Source: a virus
IMG/VR virus record: IMGVR_UViG_3300025896_000154
Coordinates: 1 to 27,923 of that record
Strand: one strand, 5' to 3'
Length of the DNA: 27,923 nucleotides
The position numbers were made by a program, and so were the translations under genes. A model generated the notes under the pieces. It did not search any database, was not told the DNA's origin, and saw only the letters and a program-made list of their open reading frames with translations. Each line of letters starts with the position of its first letter. The stretch's first letter is position 1. This document shows positions 17,397-24,022 of this stretch, piece by piece.

Positions 17397-17410
17397 CCAA
17401 TATTTATTGG
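17397..17410 (-). promoter_or_regulatory. Late promoter in a small dyad, predicted leaderless start
   Basis: On the minus strand the dyad CCAATAAATATTGG places TAAATA (17406-17401) five bases before the ATG at 17395. The arms CCAAT/ATTGG can be extended by a G-U and a U-A pair, reaching the A of the start codon. No SD site precedes either candidate ATG. Confidence 0.6.
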
Positions 17411-17433
17411 CAATTTTATCCCAGAACACTTCA

Positions 17434-17444
17434 TAAGTACTAGT
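17434..17444 (+). promoter_or_regulatory. Variant late promoter, predicted leaderless start
   Basis: ATAAGTA (hexamer TAAGTA 17434-17439) is followed by CTAGT and the ATG at 17445, the same five-base spacing as the TAAATA starts with one A-to-G change. No SD site is present. It lies back to back with the minus-strand late motif at 17401-17406. Confidence 0.4.
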
Positions 17445-17903
17445 ATGGAACATATTATTGCATTTTTAAGCTGGACACTGTACCTTTATATTATACATCG
17501 TGTTATTCACGCCGTGGGTTTAAAATTCTTCCCACTGGCATTCAAGGCGCATGCTGATCATCACAAGTATATCAATACAAATGAACAAACCAAATGGCAC
17601 TGGAATAATTTGTTTTTGTTTAATGATACATGGACCAGCACATTAGATTTATGGCTTACTGAAGTTGTTCCAACACTGGTGTTTAGCTGGGTGACTGGCT
17701 ACTGGTGGATCAGTGTATTTTACTATCTATGGGCTGCATTGGTCCAAGAAACAATTGAACATAACCCAAAGTTCAATGCATATCCGTTACTGACAAGTGG
17801 AAAGTGGCATTTGATTCATCATCGAACTACCAATTATAACTACGGACTGTTCTTCCCAATTTGGGATATTTTATTTAAAACTCACGTGCCAATTTCAAAT
17901 TGA
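17445..17903 (+). CDS. Fatty-acid hydroxylase / sterol desaturase family protein
   Basis: A 152-residue membrane protein with the histidine clusters of the fatty-acid hydroxylase superfamily: HRVIH at 18-22, HADHH at 36-40, EHNP at 105-108 and HLIHH at 122-126. Hydrophobic helices lie at about 5-18 and 75-102. These di-iron enzymes hydroxylate or desaturate acyl chains, sterols or carotenoids. At 152 residues it is short but close to the compact bacterial members. The in-frame region upstream of 17445 overlaps the opposite-strand gene and is not used. It is the only plus-strand gene between two minus-strand blocks, and its 3' end overlaps the convergent gene by 22 bases. With the desaturase at 13559 it suggests acyl-chain tailoring. 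Confidence 0.8.
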   Translation: MEHIIAFLSWTLYLYIIHRVIHAVGLKFFPLAFKAHADHHKYINTNEQTKWHWNNLFLFNDTWTSTLDLWLTEVVPTLVFSWVTGYWWISVFYYLWAALVQETIEHNPKFNAYPLLTSGKWHLIHHRTTNYNYGLFFPIWDILFKTHVPISN

Positions 17904-18577
17904 AATTGTTTAGCCGGGCCTGTTCTAACGATCCAGCTATAAAATGCCAGCTTAGCCGACGCAGGCTTTGTGTCTTCTAGTGAAAGAACAAGTGGCCAAA
18001 TGTCGAAGAAACGTCTTGTTGAAATCTTAATAAGGCTAATGTCTTTTGGAACCATCCGAATTGATAATTTGCCAGTGGGTTCAATAAACACCTGACATGG
18101 CCCATTTAGTATGTTAACACTGTCTAGGAATGTAAATGCACGTTCTACGCCATTTATAAAAAATGGTAGCGTTTGATCTTTTATTAAATGCCATTTAGCA
18201 TCTTTATAAACAAACGCATCAATGATCACGTGTTGCCCCTTGTAAGAAAGTATATTAAACATTCTACCAAGTTCAACTTCAAACTTGTTTGACAAGTAAT
18301 GTTCTGCCCTATCAGCCACGGGCGTGTTATGCAATACTATTTGGTTGTCAAGGCCATCTAACCATCGTTGCCCACTATTGGTCCAAGCCAATGCTGACTT
18401 GTATATTTTAGAACAGTCCCACGAACTAGTATTCAAATCAAGTATGCTTAATTCCGGAGGATATTCAAATATTTGGTCGGCTGTTGTTACAATTTGGTAA
18501 CTAACATTATTTGCGTCCAATGCACGAGCAAGCGGACCTGCTCGTGCTCCGGGATTGAGCATTAGTAAATCTATCAT
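17882..18577 (-). CDS. Hypothetical protein, possibly degenerate ATP-grasp-like
   Basis: A 231-residue protein. The N-terminus, DLLMLNPGARAGPLARALDANNVSYQIV, looks like a Rossmann-type pre-ATP-grasp strand-helix. QIVLHNTPVADRAEHYLSNKF is loosely like the NTP...K segment that opens ATP-grasp domains, and the later VIIDAFVYKDAKWHLI like an ATP-grasp strand pair. I do not see a secure catalytic set, so this is a guess. It starts by ATGA overlap with the upstream hypothetical and converges on the fatty-acid hydroxylase gene. If it is an ATP-grasp ligase it would be a third ATP-dependent ligase in the island. Confidence 0.45.
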   Translation of the reverse strand: MIDLLMLNPGARAGPLARALDANNVSYQIVTTADQIFEYPPELSILDLNTSSWDCSKIYKSALAWTNSGQRWLDGLDNQIVLHNTPVADRAEHYLSNKFEVELGRMFNILSYKGQHVIIDAFVYKDAKWHLIKDQTLPFFINGVERAFTFLDSVNILNGPCQVFIEPTGKLSIRMVPKDISLIKISTRRFFDIWPLVLSLEDTKPASAKLAFYSWIVRTGPAKQFQFEIGT

Positions 18578-18873
18578 TGTTTAAAGTGTGCAGCCAATAA
18601 TGTACCAACTACTCGCGTGACACGAGTCTTAATAAGATCGCTGTCCATCATAACTTCAAAGTCTACAATCCTATCTAAATATTGTGCCAGGCGCTTGCTT
18701 GTCAAAAGCTCGTTACTGCTTTTAATATCAGATAGATCTTCCTTCTTAAAGACTACTTCGGTTCCATCGTCGAGATAAACTTTAATCCAGTCAATGTACT
18801 CAACTGGAACTTCTTCTACGTGTATCTCTCTTAGCATTTCTTCAAAGCTACGATCTTTTTTGCGGATGCTCAT
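18574..18873 (-). CDS. Conserved T4-like hypothetical protein
   Basis: A 99-residue acidic protein with the pattern WIKVYLDDGTEVVFKKEDL in the middle and a basic helical N-terminus (IRKKDRSFEEMLREI). GGAGT lies about seven bases before the ATG. Its stop overlaps the start of the next gene. Its size and composition match small hypotheticals scattered through T4-like marine phages. No function is recognised. Confidence 0.6.
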   Translation of the reverse strand: MSIRKKDRSFEEMLREIHVEEVPVEYIDWIKVYLDDGTEVVFKKEDLSDIKSSNELLTSKRLAQYLDRIVDFEVMMDSDLIKTRVTRVVGTLLAAHFKQ

Positions 18874-18916
18874 TAACTACTCCAAAATGATTTTAAACGA
18901 TCAAACAATTTTGGTT

Positions 18917-19549
18917 TTAAACTGCTTGCACTTTTGCTGGGCGTCCTCGGCCCCTCTTGATTTCTGATGTCGCTGTTGTTGACTGAATCGGATTTACGGG
19001 GGCGACCGCGACCGCGCCTTTTGGGTCCAGCTTTGCTGCCTCCTCACGTAGACGTCTTGCTTCTAATTCAAACTGATTTGCTTGGACACGATACTTGCTG
19101 GCCAGCACATCGTCAGTAATAACACCAGGCGGGTTATTAGCAGGTGCAGTAGTTGCAATGTCACTTGACCGTGTACCAGCTGCACTTTGTGCATTGGTAA
19201 TTTGTTTTAGCTCACGATTTAGATCAACCAAGTTAATAACAACACCTGGCTTGGGTGTCATTGCCACGCTCTTTGTTGGAACCTTGACCATCCAACCACG
19301 TTGATGTAATGTGTTGAGCATGTTAGTGCCATCATTGAAAACTTGGCGAAACAAATAGTCGCTAGTGTCCATTAAGTCTTGGCAATTGGGATGTTCAATT
19401 ACTCTAATAAGATCATCGTGATATAATTGTGGTAATGACTCTGTGGGAATAATTAATGCTGAATCACTGTCGCCTGGAAGTTCACGAAATACCACAACGC
19501 ATTTCTTCCCTTGACCGTTGACTCCAACATGTTTAATGAATTGTGCCAT
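18917..19549 (-). CDS. Conserved phage hypothetical with C-terminal AT-hook-like motif
   Basis: A 210-residue protein. Residues 1-115 form a conserved-looking globular part (FIKHVGVNGQGKKCVVVFRELP at the N-terminus). A Ser/Thr/Ala/Pro linker follows, then a short helix (QFELEARRLREEAAKL), and the tail ends in KRGRGRPAK at 198-206. GRP flanked by basic residues is the AT-hook DNA minor-groove-binding motif, so DNA binding is a reasonable inference. A strong SD (AAGGAG) lies upstream. It is downstream of a small hypothetical with a similar SD, probably in one transcript. The role may be transcriptional or architectural; that part is not proven. Confidence 0.6.
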   Translation of the reverse strand: MAQFIKHVGVNGQGKKCVVVFRELPGDSDSALIIPTESLPQLYHDDLIRVIEHPNCQDLMDTSDYLFRQVFNDGTNMLNTLHQRGWMVKVPTKSVAMTPKPGVVINLVDLNRELKQITNAQSAAGTRSSDIATTAPANNPPGVITDDVLASKYRVQANQFELEARRLREEAAKLDPKGAVAVAPVNPIQSTTATSEIKRGRGRPAKVQAV

Positions 19550-19566
19550 GTGGTATCTCCTTAAAT

Positions 19567-19809
19567 TTACTCAGCTGCCGCGTCTGCGGTAACTTCTGCA
19601 CTGGCTTCTTCTGCTGGTGCTGGCTCGTTTGCTTTGAGGAAACTTGCCAACTTGTTGTAAGTTGCGCCAATGATTTCCATTTCGCCTGCACGGTAACCGC
19701 CGCGCTGTGATGCTAACTCAATTGCACCAGCAAGAATCTTCATATCTTGTAGTGTTAAGCCAATTGGTTGTTGTACTTGCTCTTGTTGTTCTGCTTGAAC
19801 ATTTTCCAT
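19567..19809 (-). CDS. Small conserved T4-like hypothetical protein
   Basis: An 80-residue acidic protein. The core LTLQDMKILAGAIELASQRGGYRAGEMEIIGATYNKLASFL is a helix-rich segment that resembles a small conserved protein of T4-like marine phages. The last 20 residues are Ala/Glu-rich and probably disordered, as is the Gln-rich N-terminus. AGGAG lies eight bases before the ATG, one of the best SD sites in the window. An imperfect TATAAG lies about 45 bases upstream but I see no matching -35. The function is unknown. Confidence 0.65.
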   Translation of the reverse strand: MENVQAEQQEQVQQPIGLTLQDMKILAGAIELASQRGGYRAGEMEIIGATYNKLASFLKANEPAPAEEASAEVTADAAAE

Positions 19810-19903
19810 AAAATATCTCCTAAGTTAAAAAGATGGAAGTCTTCCGCAAATACTTATAGCACACATTACCTTAGGGTATAGCCAAAACTACTTGGCAATG
19901 TGG

Positions 19904-20761
19904 TTAACCAGGTATGATTCTTATTTTTTTGCGATCTTGTTCACTTCTGCACTGATTAACTGTGCAAGGAAAGTGCTGGGCAGGTGGTGTCCATTGTGAA
20001 TCAAACACATTGTAGTGCTCGTTCCTGCCGCCACATTGACTATAAGACACAAAGCCTTTGGGGTTTATATGCAACCAGTCAACCCCAGCATAGCAGGGTG
20101 CTCCGGTATACACTGGACTGGTATCGTTGACAATGGACAAATCGTAATACGCTGGCGGTACTATTTTAAACTCATGATCGTCTGGTAACCCATTTATTCT
20201 ATTCAAATCAACTTGATTGTATCCACGATATAAATTGCCGCCACGATCATGCAATAGTTTTTCATTGCAGTTGTAACCCCGGTCTCTAAAGTACTTGACT
20301 CGTTCCCTGGCTTCAAAAATACCGCCGGGTTCTAATGGAATCACAATGCTAACAGCAGTATTCTTTTCTTCGCACTGCTCTAATATAAAGCCAAACACAT
20401 CATCGTTTTGCCAAGAGTGATATGTTAGCTTGACCTGATCAATTAAGTTTGCTACAGCATAATAAGAAAACCATGTATCATCACCACTGGTATCTAATCG
20501 TATGATGCTGTCCTGCTCTTTGATCTTTTTTAAAATAGTACTGAGATGGGGAAAATGCAATGGTTCGCCACCACTGAGCTTCCAAAGTATTTTAGAGTGA
20601 TGTTGGTACCTAGTGCTTTGCAACTTTTCAATTACTGATAGATACTGATCCACAGGTCGATCTACTGTACCACTACGATACCCAGAGTCACAATAGGCAC
20701 ATTGAAATTTGCAATATGCATTTAGTTCCCAATTAACTTCGGCGTAGTCTAGTTCTATCAT
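19904..20761 (-). CDS. Radical SAM protein with SPASM-like C-terminus
   Basis: A 285-residue protein from the ATG at 20761. CKFQCAYC at 17-24 is the CxxxCxxC motif that binds the SAM-cleaving 4Fe-4S cluster, and WKLSGGEPL near 60-68 is the GGE motif. The C-terminal region has at least four more cysteines (CYAG, SQCGG, PCTVNQC), which suggests a SPASM/Twitch-type domain with auxiliary clusters. Such enzymes modify peptides or carry out sulfatase maturation and other radical chemistry. The longer reading frame back to 20986 would overlap the VWA gene, and a TAAATA motif five bases before 20761 supports the shorter start. No obvious peptide substrate gene is adjacent. Confidence 0.8.
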   Translation of the reverse strand: MIELDYAEVNWELNAYCKFQCAYCDSGYRSGTVDRPVDQYLSVIEKLQSTRYQHHSKILWKLSGGEPLHFPHLSTILKKIKEQDSIIRLDTSGDDTWFSYYAVANLIDQVKLTYHSWQNDDVFGFILEQCEEKNTAVSIVIPLEPGGIFEARERVKYFRDRGYNCNEKLLHDRGGNLYRGYNQVDLNRINGLPDDHEFKIVPPAYYDLSIVNDTSPVYTGAPCYAGVDWLHINPKGFVSYSQCGGRNEHYNVFDSQWTPPAQHFPCTVNQCRSEQDRKKIRIIPG

Positions 20762-20766
20762 ACACG

Positions 20767-20774
20767 TATTTAAC
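20767..20774 (-). promoter_or_regulatory. Late promoter, predicted leaderless radical SAM start
   Basis: On the minus strand, GTTAAATA (hexamer 20772-20767) is followed by CGTGT and the ATG at 20761. There is no SD site. A strong terminator lies just upstream, so this promoter would be the main way to transcribe the radical SAM gene. Confidence 0.6.
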
Positions 20775-20780
20775 ACAGCC

Positions 20781-20807
20781 AAAAAAAACGCACCCGAAAG
20801 GTGCGTT
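20781..20807 (-). terminator. Rho-independent terminator after the VWA gene
   Basis: On the minus strand AACGCACC, loop TTTCG, GGTGCGTT form a perfect 8-bp stem (20807-20800 with 20794-20787), directly followed by six more T residues. It lies 18 bases after the stop of the HExxH/VWA gene, insulating the early region from the late radical SAM gene. Confidence 0.9.
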
Positions 20808-20825
20808 AAAAGGAGCCCAGCAAAA

Positions 20826-22031
20826 TTAGTGTTTAGGCGGCACGTAGTTGGCAGTGATACCAAACGGTGCTGTGATAGTATTGCTACCATGCACAACAAA
20901 CAGCGTGTCGCAATAGTCTGGATCGCCCCAGCTACCAAACGGATATCCGTCTGTAAAGAATACCAACTGATGCGGTTGGATGTCATTCTCTTTCATCCAA
21001 TGCCATACACATTCAAAGCTGGTTCCACCGCCGCCTTGGATGTTGTACTCGCCCATGCTACGACCATCATCACCTGTAAACGTGTCTTCATTGTAGACAT
21101 CTGTATCAAAGGTAACTACACGCACCTTGTACGAAGTGAACTGGTCTAAGCTACCCTGTACCATGCCCAAAAAGTCTGACAGCATACGATCATCAATTGA
21201 TCCAGATGCGTCAAGTGCAACCACAATGTCAAGTTCTTCACCTGGCAATTGTCCGGGCATAATAGCACCAGTGTGCCAGGCTTTACGGTTAGGACGCATC
21301 CAAGTATAATCACTCTTGACACTGCCGCTAAACTGAATACGCAACAGGTCTTTCAAGTCCATTACAGGAGCAGTGATGTCTTTGACCATGCGCTCAATGT
21401 CAAGTGGAGTATTACCTGCACCTGCATTTTTTGCTGCCTGTATTGTAGCTTCACGCCACTCATCACGCAAGGCTTTCTTTTCTTCTTCGCTTAACTTCTT
21501 AAACTTAGGACGTCCTTTGCCGTCCTTGTCACCATCTTTGCCTTCGCCTTCACCGGACCCGTCGCCTTCACCATCCATGTCCAAGTGCTCGTCAAAGGGC
21601 ATTTTAATAATAGTGGCATTGGCCATCAAGTCATCATACACTTCGTCAGCAGTTTTGCCTTCGTACTTGCGGTCAGCTAAAATTTCAACTGCGGTGATTC
21701 GTGTGCCTACACTTTCGCGGATCAGCATGTTGTTGATAACAAAGTCACCAGCCATGTTCCATACCTGCGGACTACGGCTACCGCGGCGTGTCATGTGTTC
21801 AAAGATGATGTGTCCAAGTTCATGTGCAAAGCCAAAGATTAGCTCACCATCTGATAGCTTTTGAACGAAGTCTTTATTGTAGTAGAACTTGCGACCGTCT
21901 GTTGCAATAGTCTTGCACCATTCAACTTCTTCCAACTTTAGGCGTGCCGCCAAAGGACCCCAAAAGGGATACTTGAGCAACATGGCAACACGGCTCTTAA
22001 TTAAACGATCTTTTGCGGGCATCTTAGACAT
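20826..22031 (-). CDS. Metallopeptidase-like (HExxH) protein with C-terminal VWA domain
   Basis: A 401-residue protein of the DUF2201-like putative metallopeptidase plus VWA architecture. The N-terminal half has AHELGH with His 70, Glu 71 and His 74, the zinc-binding HExxH motif. Residues about 150-178 form a Gly/Asp/Glu/Lys low-complexity linker. The C-terminal VWA domain has the MIDAS set DASGS at 274-278, Thr 337 in GGGTSF and Asp 361 in FFTDGYP. AGGAT lies six bases before the ATG. It is transcribed from a perfect sigma70 promoter and ends at a strong terminator. VWA proteins of this type pair with MoxR ATPases, as here with the gene at 22569. The substrate is unknown. Confidence 0.8.
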   Translation of the reverse strand: MSKMPAKDRLIKSRVAMLLKYPFWGPLAARLKLEEVEWCKTIATDGRKFYYNKDFVQKLSDGELIFGFAHELGHIIFEHMTRRGSRSPQVWNMAGDFVINNMLIRESVGTRITAVEILADRKYEGKTADEVYDDLMANATIIKMPFDEHLDMDGEGDGSGEGEGKDGDKDGKGRPKFKKLSEEEKKALRDEWREATIQAAKNAGAGNTPLDIERMVKDITAPVMDLKDLLRIQFSGSVKSDYTWMRPNRKAWHTGAIMPGQLPGEELDIVVALDASGSIDDRMLSDFLGMVQGSLDQFTSYKVRVVTFDTDVYNEDTFTGDDGRSMGEYNIQGGGGTSFECVWHWMKENDIQPHQLVFFTDGYPFGSWGDPDYCDTLFVVHGSNTITAPFGITANYVPPKH

Positions 22032-22063
22032 TGTGGATCCTAAACTTGTTACTGTATGTATCT

Positions 22064-22093
22064 ATTATACTGCAAATTCATTGGTGCTGTCAA
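22064..22093 (-). promoter_or_regulatory. Sigma70-type early promoter for the VWA gene
   Basis: TTGACA (22093-22088), 18-bp spacer, TATAAT (22069-22064), both hexamers perfect. The -10 contains the TAA stop of the 47-residue gene upstream. The leader to the ATG at 22031 is about 25 nt and holds an AGGAT SD site. Confidence 0.85.
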
Positions 22094-22208
22094 CGACTTC
22101 GTACACCCAGGACACTGGAATTTCTAGTATAAGTGCAATGGTTGCAGGGCTAAAATCTTGCTCAAGCATGGTTTCAATTTCCAAACTCAGGTTGCTCATT
22201 ACACTCAT
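22065..22208 (-). CDS. 47-residue protein with possible helix-turn-helix
   Basis: A small gene with AGGA seven bases before the ATG and its own sigma70 promoter. Residues 19-40 (FSPATIALILEIPVSWVYEV) have the spacing of a helix-turn-helix: helix, Ile-Pro turn, recognition-like helix with Trp and Tyr. This resembles small conserved proteins of T4-like marine phages. It lies between the 22244 hypothetical and the VWA gene. DNA binding is inferred; no target site is shown. The reading frame is supported by SD, promoter and exact stop-codon packing. Confidence 0.65.
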   Translation of the reverse strand: MSVMSNLSLEIETMLEQDFSPATIALILEIPVSWVYEVVDSTNEFAV

Positions 22209-22237
22209 TTTAGATCCTTTTTGCTGTTTAAGTGTTT

Positions 22238-22266
22238 ATTATACTACAGTTTTGGCACTTCGTCAA
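22238..22266 (-). promoter_or_regulatory. Sigma70-type early promoter for the 47-residue gene
   Basis: TTGACG (22266-22261), 17-bp spacer, TATAAT (22243-22238). The TAG stop of the upstream gene ends directly at the -10. One mismatch to consensus in the -35 hexamer. Confidence 0.8.
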
Positions 22267-22564
22267 CCGGATTTTCTGTTGTTTTTTTGCTACAACTTAG
22301 GTCCCAAATCATTGCAACCTCGGGCTCTCTAAACCAAATTTTTTGCTTGGGAATAAAGTCCCAGTCTAGTCGCTTTAGCCCTTGTTCACGAGCCCATTTG
22401 GTAACTTCATTAATTGTTGTGGCTCGATTAAGAATCCGAACAGACCAACCTTTTCTTTGTTCACGGAGCCACTCGCTAACGTCAGAAGGGGTAGGAGGTT
22501 GGTCTGTCCAGATCTCTTTGTATTCCGGGCCATAAAGCATTTCTGCAATAGACCCGGAACGCAT
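22244..22564 (-). CDS. Hypothetical protein
   Basis: A 106-residue protein from the ATG at 22564, four bases after the stop of the MoxR gene; an in-frame ATG at 22594 would overlap that gene by 26 bases. The sequence is Trp- and charge-rich (WLREQRKGW, WDFIPKQKIWF) with no membrane segment or known motif. No strong SD is visible. It is probably translated with the MoxR gene. The function is unknown. Confidence 0.6.
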   Translation of the reverse strand: MRSGSIAEMLYGPEYKEIWTDQPPTPSDVSEWLREQRKGWSVRILNRATTINEVTKWAREQGLKRLDWDFIPKQKIWFREPEVAMIWDLSCSKKTTENPVDEVPKL

Positions 22565-22568
22565 TCTT

Positions 22569-23666
22569 TTACTCGTCTGTGAGCAAGTTGGCATAACGTT
22601 TGAAGAACTCAGGGAAGTTAGTCATTTTCTTACGATCAAAAACTACCTTGTAAGACTTCAACACTGTATGGGCACCCATGATAACCATTTCTGGTTCAAA
22701 GTTCGCCATCATAAAACCAAGCCAGTTGTCGGCGTTCTTGTTAAAGTCGTCCAACTTACCTGCTCGCTTGCCTGCTTCGTAACGTGTACGAAGTTCGTAG
22801 CTCAAGCTGGTAACCAATGCATAAGCGGCACTCACTTCCTTGCTCTTGAAAGTGGTAACTTTGCCACTTAGCACATCGCTTGGGTCAGGCAAGTCTGCGG
22901 CGTGTCGACGATGCGCCATAAACTTAATTGCCATACCTTCACCAACCAAGCCCGACACCATATCTGTGTTAGCACTGTCTGGCATGTCGTCATCAATCAT
23001 GTCGCTTACGAAGCTCCAGGTACGTGGAGTACTGAATGCACGGTCATGTTGCGTAGGATCAAAGTTGTACAGGTCGCCTTTGAACTGCTTCAAGAAGCCA
23101 ACCACGTGTGGATGGATCTCGTTCATAATAGCCCACTGTTCCCAGTCCTCAAAGTCCACACGGATCTCCAAGTGCATGAAGCGGTTAGCCAATGGGCTAG
23201 GCATACGATACGTAACACCCTTATCGCCCATACGGTTACCGGCAGCAATCATAACCACATTTTTTGGCAATGTGTACTGTCCAACCTTGCGGTTCAGGAT
23301 AAGCTGATAAGCCGCTGCCTGTACAGCAGGAGGAGCACTGTTAAGTTCGTCTAAGAACAAGAACACTACATCATGCTGACTTGCAAATTCTTCTGTAGGC
23401 AACTCGCTGGGAGTAGCCCACTTCATAGTATTGTCGCCTGCACTGTAATAAGGAACACCCTTAATATCAGTAGGATCCATCAGGGCCATACGCAAGTCTA
23501 CGACTGCAGAATTGGGCCACTCTGCGGCAACTTGGTTAACCATATCACTCTTGCCAACTCCGGGAGGACCCCAGACAAAGACAGGACGGCGCTTGGCAAC
23601 TGCACGGCGCAGGATAGGTTTGCATTCGCTAATTTTAACGGTGCGGGTTTCTACTTGATTTCCCAT
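22569..23666 (-). CDS. MoxR-family AAA+ ATPase
   Basis: A 365-residue protein. Walker A GPPGVGKS at 33-40, Walker B FLFLDELN at 102-109, sensor-1 AAGN at 141-144, and an arginine in LANRFMHLEI (Arg 162) at the arginine-finger position are all present. This is the MoxR-type layout. MoxR ATPases act as chaperones with VWA partners to load metals or remodel complexes. The HExxH/VWA protein downstream is the natural partner, although two small genes lie between. AGGAG lies eight bases before the ATG, and a perfect sigma70 promoter is upstream. Confidence 0.85.
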   Translation of the reverse strand: MGNQVETRTVKISECKPILRRAVAKRRPVFVWGPPGVGKSDMVNQVAAEWPNSAVVDLRMALMDPTDIKGVPYYSAGDNTMKWATPSELPTEEFASQHDVVFLFLDELNSAPPAVQAAAYQLILNRKVGQYTLPKNVVMIAAGNRMGDKGVTYRMPSPLANRFMHLEIRVDFEDWEQWAIMNEIHPHVVGFLKQFKGDLYNFDPTQHDRAFSTPRTWSFVSDMIDDDMPDSANTDMVSGLVGEGMAIKFMAHRRHAADLPDPSDVLSGKVTTFKSKEVSAAYALVTSLSYELRTRYEAGKRAGKLDDFNKNADNWLGFMMANFEPEMVIMGAHTVLKSYKVVFDRKKMTNFPEFFKRYANLLTDE

Positions 23667-23705
23667 TTTGGTGGCTCCTACTTAGGGTTTGTTAAACATA
23701 TATGT

Positions 23706-23746
23706 ATTATAAGGCATTTAGTTGCACTTGTCAACAACTAAATGCC
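23706..23746 (-). promoter_or_regulatory. Sigma70 promoter with its -35 inside a perfect 12-bp hairpin
   Basis: TTGACA (23734-23729), 17-bp spacer, TATAAT (23711-23706). The arms GGCATTTAGTTG (23713-23724) and CAACTAAATGCC (23735-23746) are perfect inverted repeats, and the -35 hexamer lies in the 10-nt loop. This has the form of the promoter-early stem-loop cassettes described in T4-type phages. The MoxR gene follows. Confidence 0.85.
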
Positions 23747-23755
23747 TTGTTGTTT

Positions 23756-24022
23756 TTATGCTACAGCCTGTTCCTGTGCTGGCATAACTTGTGCGATGAA
23801 CTCGCTAGCAAGAATTTCTTCTTTGCTCATTGGACGGGGCAATGCCACAAATTTGACATCAGTGAACTTACCACGAAGCAAGGTGCCTGTACGGCGCTTG
23901 TCATTGGTGTAGCGAACTGCGGCGCGACCTTTTGGATCAACAGCATAGCCTACAAAAGTAAAAACTTTCTCGGCAGTAATGGATTCAATAGCGGCGCTCA
24001 GTGTAGATTCTGACATTTTCAT
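23756..24022 (-). CDS. Small conserved hypothetical protein
   Basis: An 88-residue protein from the ATG at 24022, which has CAGGAG five bases upstream; an in-frame ATG at 24049 is less likely because this SD would lie after it. The core VFTFVGYAVDPKGRAAVRYTNDKRRTGTLLRGKFTDVKFVALP reads as a small beta-rich fold. No family is recognised. It has its own early promoter with a dyad near the transcription start, so it may be regulated separately. Confidence 0.65.
   Translation of the reverse strand: MKMSESTLSAAIESITAEKVFTFVGYAVDPKGRAAVRYTNDKRRTGTLLRGKFTDVKFVALPRPMSKEEILASEFIAQVMPAQEQAVA

Noticed and set aside
17872-17877. Minus-strand TAAATA at the 3' end of the fatty-acid hydroxylase gene
   Set aside because: No minus-strand ATG five bases beyond it; part of an AT-rich gene end.
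18676-18681. Plus-strand TAAATA inside the 18574 gene
   Set aside because: Antisense to a coding gene, with no start codon at the expected spacing and no plus-strand gene downstream.
19810-19903. Sigma70 promoter before the 19809 gene
   Set aside because: TATAAG is present but no -35 hexamer lies at 16-18 bp. A short GCCAA/TTGGC dyad without a T tract is not a convincing terminator either.
21373-21864. 163-residue Ser/Pro-rich open frame opposite the VWA gene
   Set aside because: Its composition is the complement of the Gly/Asp/Glu/Lys linker and HExxH region on the other strand; no start signals are seen.
22840-23307. 155-residue open frame antisense to the MoxR gene
   Set aside because: The sense frame carries the Walker A/B and sensor motifs; the antisense frame is a shadow.
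20826-23666. MoxR-VWA as an anti-phage defence system
   Set aside because: The surrounding genes are phage genes, and MoxR/VWA pairs also occur in other contexts. There is no effector or defence neighbour.
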